NCBI GenBank assembly: GCA_024516035.1
Contig: CM044961.1
Span: 3,338,702 to 3,402,701 of the forward strand
Direction of reading: 5' to 3'
Source: Bactericera cockerelli
Lineage: Eukaryota; Arthropoda; Insecta; Hemiptera; Triozidae
DNA: 64,000 nucleotides
The notes beneath the pieces are model-generated. The model searched no databases, was not told the DNA's origin, and saw nothing but the letters and a program-made list of their open reading frames with translations. Within the stretch, counting starts at the first letter, position 1, and every line of letters begins with the position of its first letter. Below, one piece after another: positions 61,995 through 64,000 of the stretch. Made by a program: the position numbers and the translations under genes.

Positions 61995-62541
61995 TTTCTA
62001 CGTTTATTCCTGGACTTCCTGATACTATACACTACTTCAACTGTGATCTAATGTGAAATAAAACCAAATTATTTCTTAAAACTATTAAATTTTAACAAAC
62101 ACTTTTCAAAATTTCAATTTATATTGGAGATTTTAAATTTTGTTGATGATTCACTTGAAGTTCAAGGTAAATCCGGTAGGCGTTAGATAAGCGCTAGAAT
62201 ATCAAGGAGGTTCGGATGAGTTGATGAAAATCCAAAAAGTGAACCAAAACTTACGTGAAGGAGGTTTGAAAAAGTCGATGTGTCGGTAAAAAGTGAACCC
62301 AACACACACATATTTCCCCCTTCGAGGGGGAAATATGTTTTTTCCCCTCTACTATCCTCGACATTAAATACGCGTGAAAAAAAATATGTCTCGATACAAA
62401 AGTCAAAACAAAATGTACAATGGGGCAGTATATAACGGAGATAATATTATATAAGAAAATGTTCAAATGAATATTTACGCACTGAAAATTTTGTAAAAGA
62501 AAGATTTTTCTTATTTGAAAAGTGAATACTATGAGACAACC
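61995..62541. other. inc upstream region
   Basis: Presumed 5' UTR and promoter; no TATA box or Inr chosen. Contains the hairpin at 62308-62338. Confidence 0.45.
62308..62338. promoter_or_regulatory. Perfect 13-bp hairpin with TTCGA loop, followed by T6
   Basis: ACATATTTCCCCC, loop TTCGA, GGGGGAAATATGT, then TTTTTCCCC. Role unknown; it could be a Pol III-type end, a palindromic protein site or a transposon remnant. Confidence 0.5.
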
Positions 62542-63474
62542 TTTTTTTTTTTTTTTTTTTTTTTAATCGCAAACAAGTTGCCTTTTTTATTTACAATTAT
62601 TGGACATATATAAGTACATAATATACAAAATAAACAATAGAAGCTGAGTTGGAGTACAAAAAAAAAAACAATAGAAATGTTACAACTTACTACAAATAAA
62701 AGAATAAGAAGAAAATAAATGTTAGGAGTCAATTACAAAATGTTACAAATTATTACAAAGTGTTTCAAGTTATTACATAATTTACAGTATCAGTGTTAAC
62801 TTGAATAATCTGTCTGATTACTCAATGGGTGGGAATTTCTGCCTGAGCTCATTAAGTATAGACAAGACCTCCTCATCATTAAATGATGGGCACTGATCAA
62901 TATGGTATCTATAGTAACATGATTGATGACAATATTTACATATACAACTATCATATGGTTCATGAAAACTCTTGTCCTTACAGGTCTTGAAGTGAAAACC
63001 ATGAATTGAGTATCTTATTACATTGGATCTAAAAATACAATTAAATGATTTCCATGAATTATTATTAAATGCTGGTCCATCAGAGTAGTCATTTACAAGA
63101 AATTTAACCATAGATTCTTCTTTTCTGGTATTGTATTTTACTAGTTCAATTTCATTAAACACAAAGTCTTTTTCAATAAGATCATTTACCAAATTTCCTA
63201 CTTCCGCTAGATGCTGGCACGCTGTTGCTGATGAAGAAATGTGACAACCAAGGACTTTTTTAATGAACCTACTTTTTACTCTATCTAATTCAATTAATTG
63301 GTCTGATTTTAAAAGGTGGCTGAAAGCTTTTAGACCATAGGTAAGAATAGGCTCTAGTTTTGATTGAAATAATAATACTGATGATTTAATACTAAGTTTT
63401 GTGAGATTTTTCATTCTTTGAATTGAATAAATGCATTGTTGTTTCCTTTTGTTGATATGTTTTGCAAAAGACAC
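62542..63474 (-). mobile_element. 5'-truncated non-LTR retrotransposon with poly(A)
   Basis: Minus strand: 218 codons (63474-62818) with LLFQSKLEPILTYGLKAFSH, LDRVKSRFIKKVLGCH and a C-terminal C-x-C-x2-C...H-x4-C knuckle (CICKYCHQSCYYRYHIDQCP), then about 250 bases of 3' UTR and a 23-base poly(A) (T run at 62542-62564). The frame is open, so the insertion is fairly young. Clade not fixed; not related to the RTE element. Confidence 0.85.
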
Positions 63475-63535
63475 CCCTTAAACAAAAAGGTGTCTCTGAT
63501 CTACTAACTCCGATATAGTAGTCTCGGAGATTGAT

Positions 63536-63635
63536 ACGAGAGAGTAAAAACAGCGTGCTCGGAAACATCTTTCTCTGGGAGTACTACGAGAGAGTAAAAA
63601 AAGCGTGCTCGGAAACATCTTTCTCTGGGAGTACT
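63536..63635 (+). repeat. 50-bp direct duplication
   Basis: ACGAGAGAGTAAAAACAGCG to TTTCTCTGGGAGTACT, twice in a row with two changes. Followed to 63790 by CTCGG-rich sequence of unknown kind. Confidence 0.9.
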
Positions 63636-63639
63636 GCGG

Positions 63640-64000
63640 GAATGGATAGAAACTCTCCCGGAGAATGTTTAACCAACTTACTCGGAACCTATCCCGGATC
63701 TATGCCCGAGCTAACTCGGGACAAGATCCAAGCTAACTCCAAGCTAACGTCCCGAGTACATGGTCTCGGAACGGTCTCCGAACGAGATCCAATACCCTGT
63801 GGCAACACCGCAATGCGCCTGGCTCCATATCTTAAGAGCGTGCACGCATTTTGTTTTTAATTTTTAAAGTTCTTTGTTTTATCCCAGACAGCACGGCAGG
63901 TGACTTCCAGTCTGGATTTAAGGTGGAAATATCCAGGTGTATAAAGTCAACTGGACCTCCAACTGTCCCGACAGCTGGATTTTTCCATTATGGATTTAAT
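63640..64000. other. Unclassified window end
   Basis: CTCGG/CCCGAG motifs in both orientations (63650-63785), then AT-rich and a CAGTCTGGATTTAAGGTGG / GCTGGATTTTTCC segment with imperfect inverted matches. Probably repeat sequence cut by the window. Confidence 0.4.

Overview
The window is animal nuclear DNA: spliced genes with GT-AG introns, AT-rich introns, and very many short interspersed repeats with tRNA-like heads and (ATT)n or (TAA)n tails. Gene content (Smurf, Tango10/BTBD17, WRAP53/TCAB1, insomniac/KCTD) and the density of tRNA-derived SINEs, MITEs and RTE-type LINEs suggest an invertebrate, most likely an insect. I cannot name the species. Repeat family names (SINE-A, repeat L and so on) are local labels given by comparing copies within this window. 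Repeat ends are usually good to about 10-20 bases, whereas exon ends were read base by base.

Layout. (1) 1-20281, plus strand: the 3' part of Smurf, a HECT E3 ubiquitin ligase, in nine exons from the first WW domain to the stop. The N-terminal C2 region lies left of the window. (2) 20282-28219: intergenic, mostly old SINE copies. (3) 28220-47618, plus strand: a nine-exon BTB-BACK gene of the Tango10/BTBD17 type. Its intron 6 contains an intronless WRAP53/TCAB1 gene on the minus strand (34242-36320) and a 3.4 kb foldback transposon carrying two broken copies of a cysteine-rich ORF (36817-40182). (4) 47619-58040: intergenic, with a tandem array, several MITEs and a 2.5 kb TA-flanked long-TIR element. 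(5) 58041-61994, minus strand: a complete four-exon insomniac-type KCTD gene, predicted 218 aa. (6) 62000-64000: inc upstream region, a 5'-truncated LINE and unclassified repeat.

Mobile DNA. A full-length RTE-like retrotransposon (9726-13093) has a 13-bp target duplication, an open 957-codon endonuclease/RT frame and almost no 3' UTR. Three unrelated elements start CAGGGTGG and sit in TA dinucleotides (3723-4163, 16492-17354, 52896-55380). A hAT-like CAGGGTGTC element (15713-17462) hosts one of them. At least seven tRNA-headed SINE families are present.

Most unusual feature. Tandem duplications in Smurf and Tango10 are repeatedly anchored on splice junctions or on coding ends. Examples are the exon 4 end plus donor of Smurf (seven extra copies, six complete, all in frame), the exon 7, 8 and 9 acceptors of Smurf, the exon 7 acceptor of Tango10 (18 acceptor copies, six with exon sequence), the exon 8 donor of Tango10, its exon 9 acceptor (15 copies of a 76-bp unit), and both 3' coding ends. 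The only complete copy of Tango10 exon 7 has a one-base deletion, so this assembly does not encode an unbroken Tango10 protein unless the base is an error or splicing avoids it.

The four host genes are neighbours, not a pathway. Smurf and Insomniac both act in ubiquitination (HECT ligase; Cul3 adaptor), Tango10 is a BTB-BACK protein, and WRAP53 acts in Cajal-body and telomerase RNP biology.
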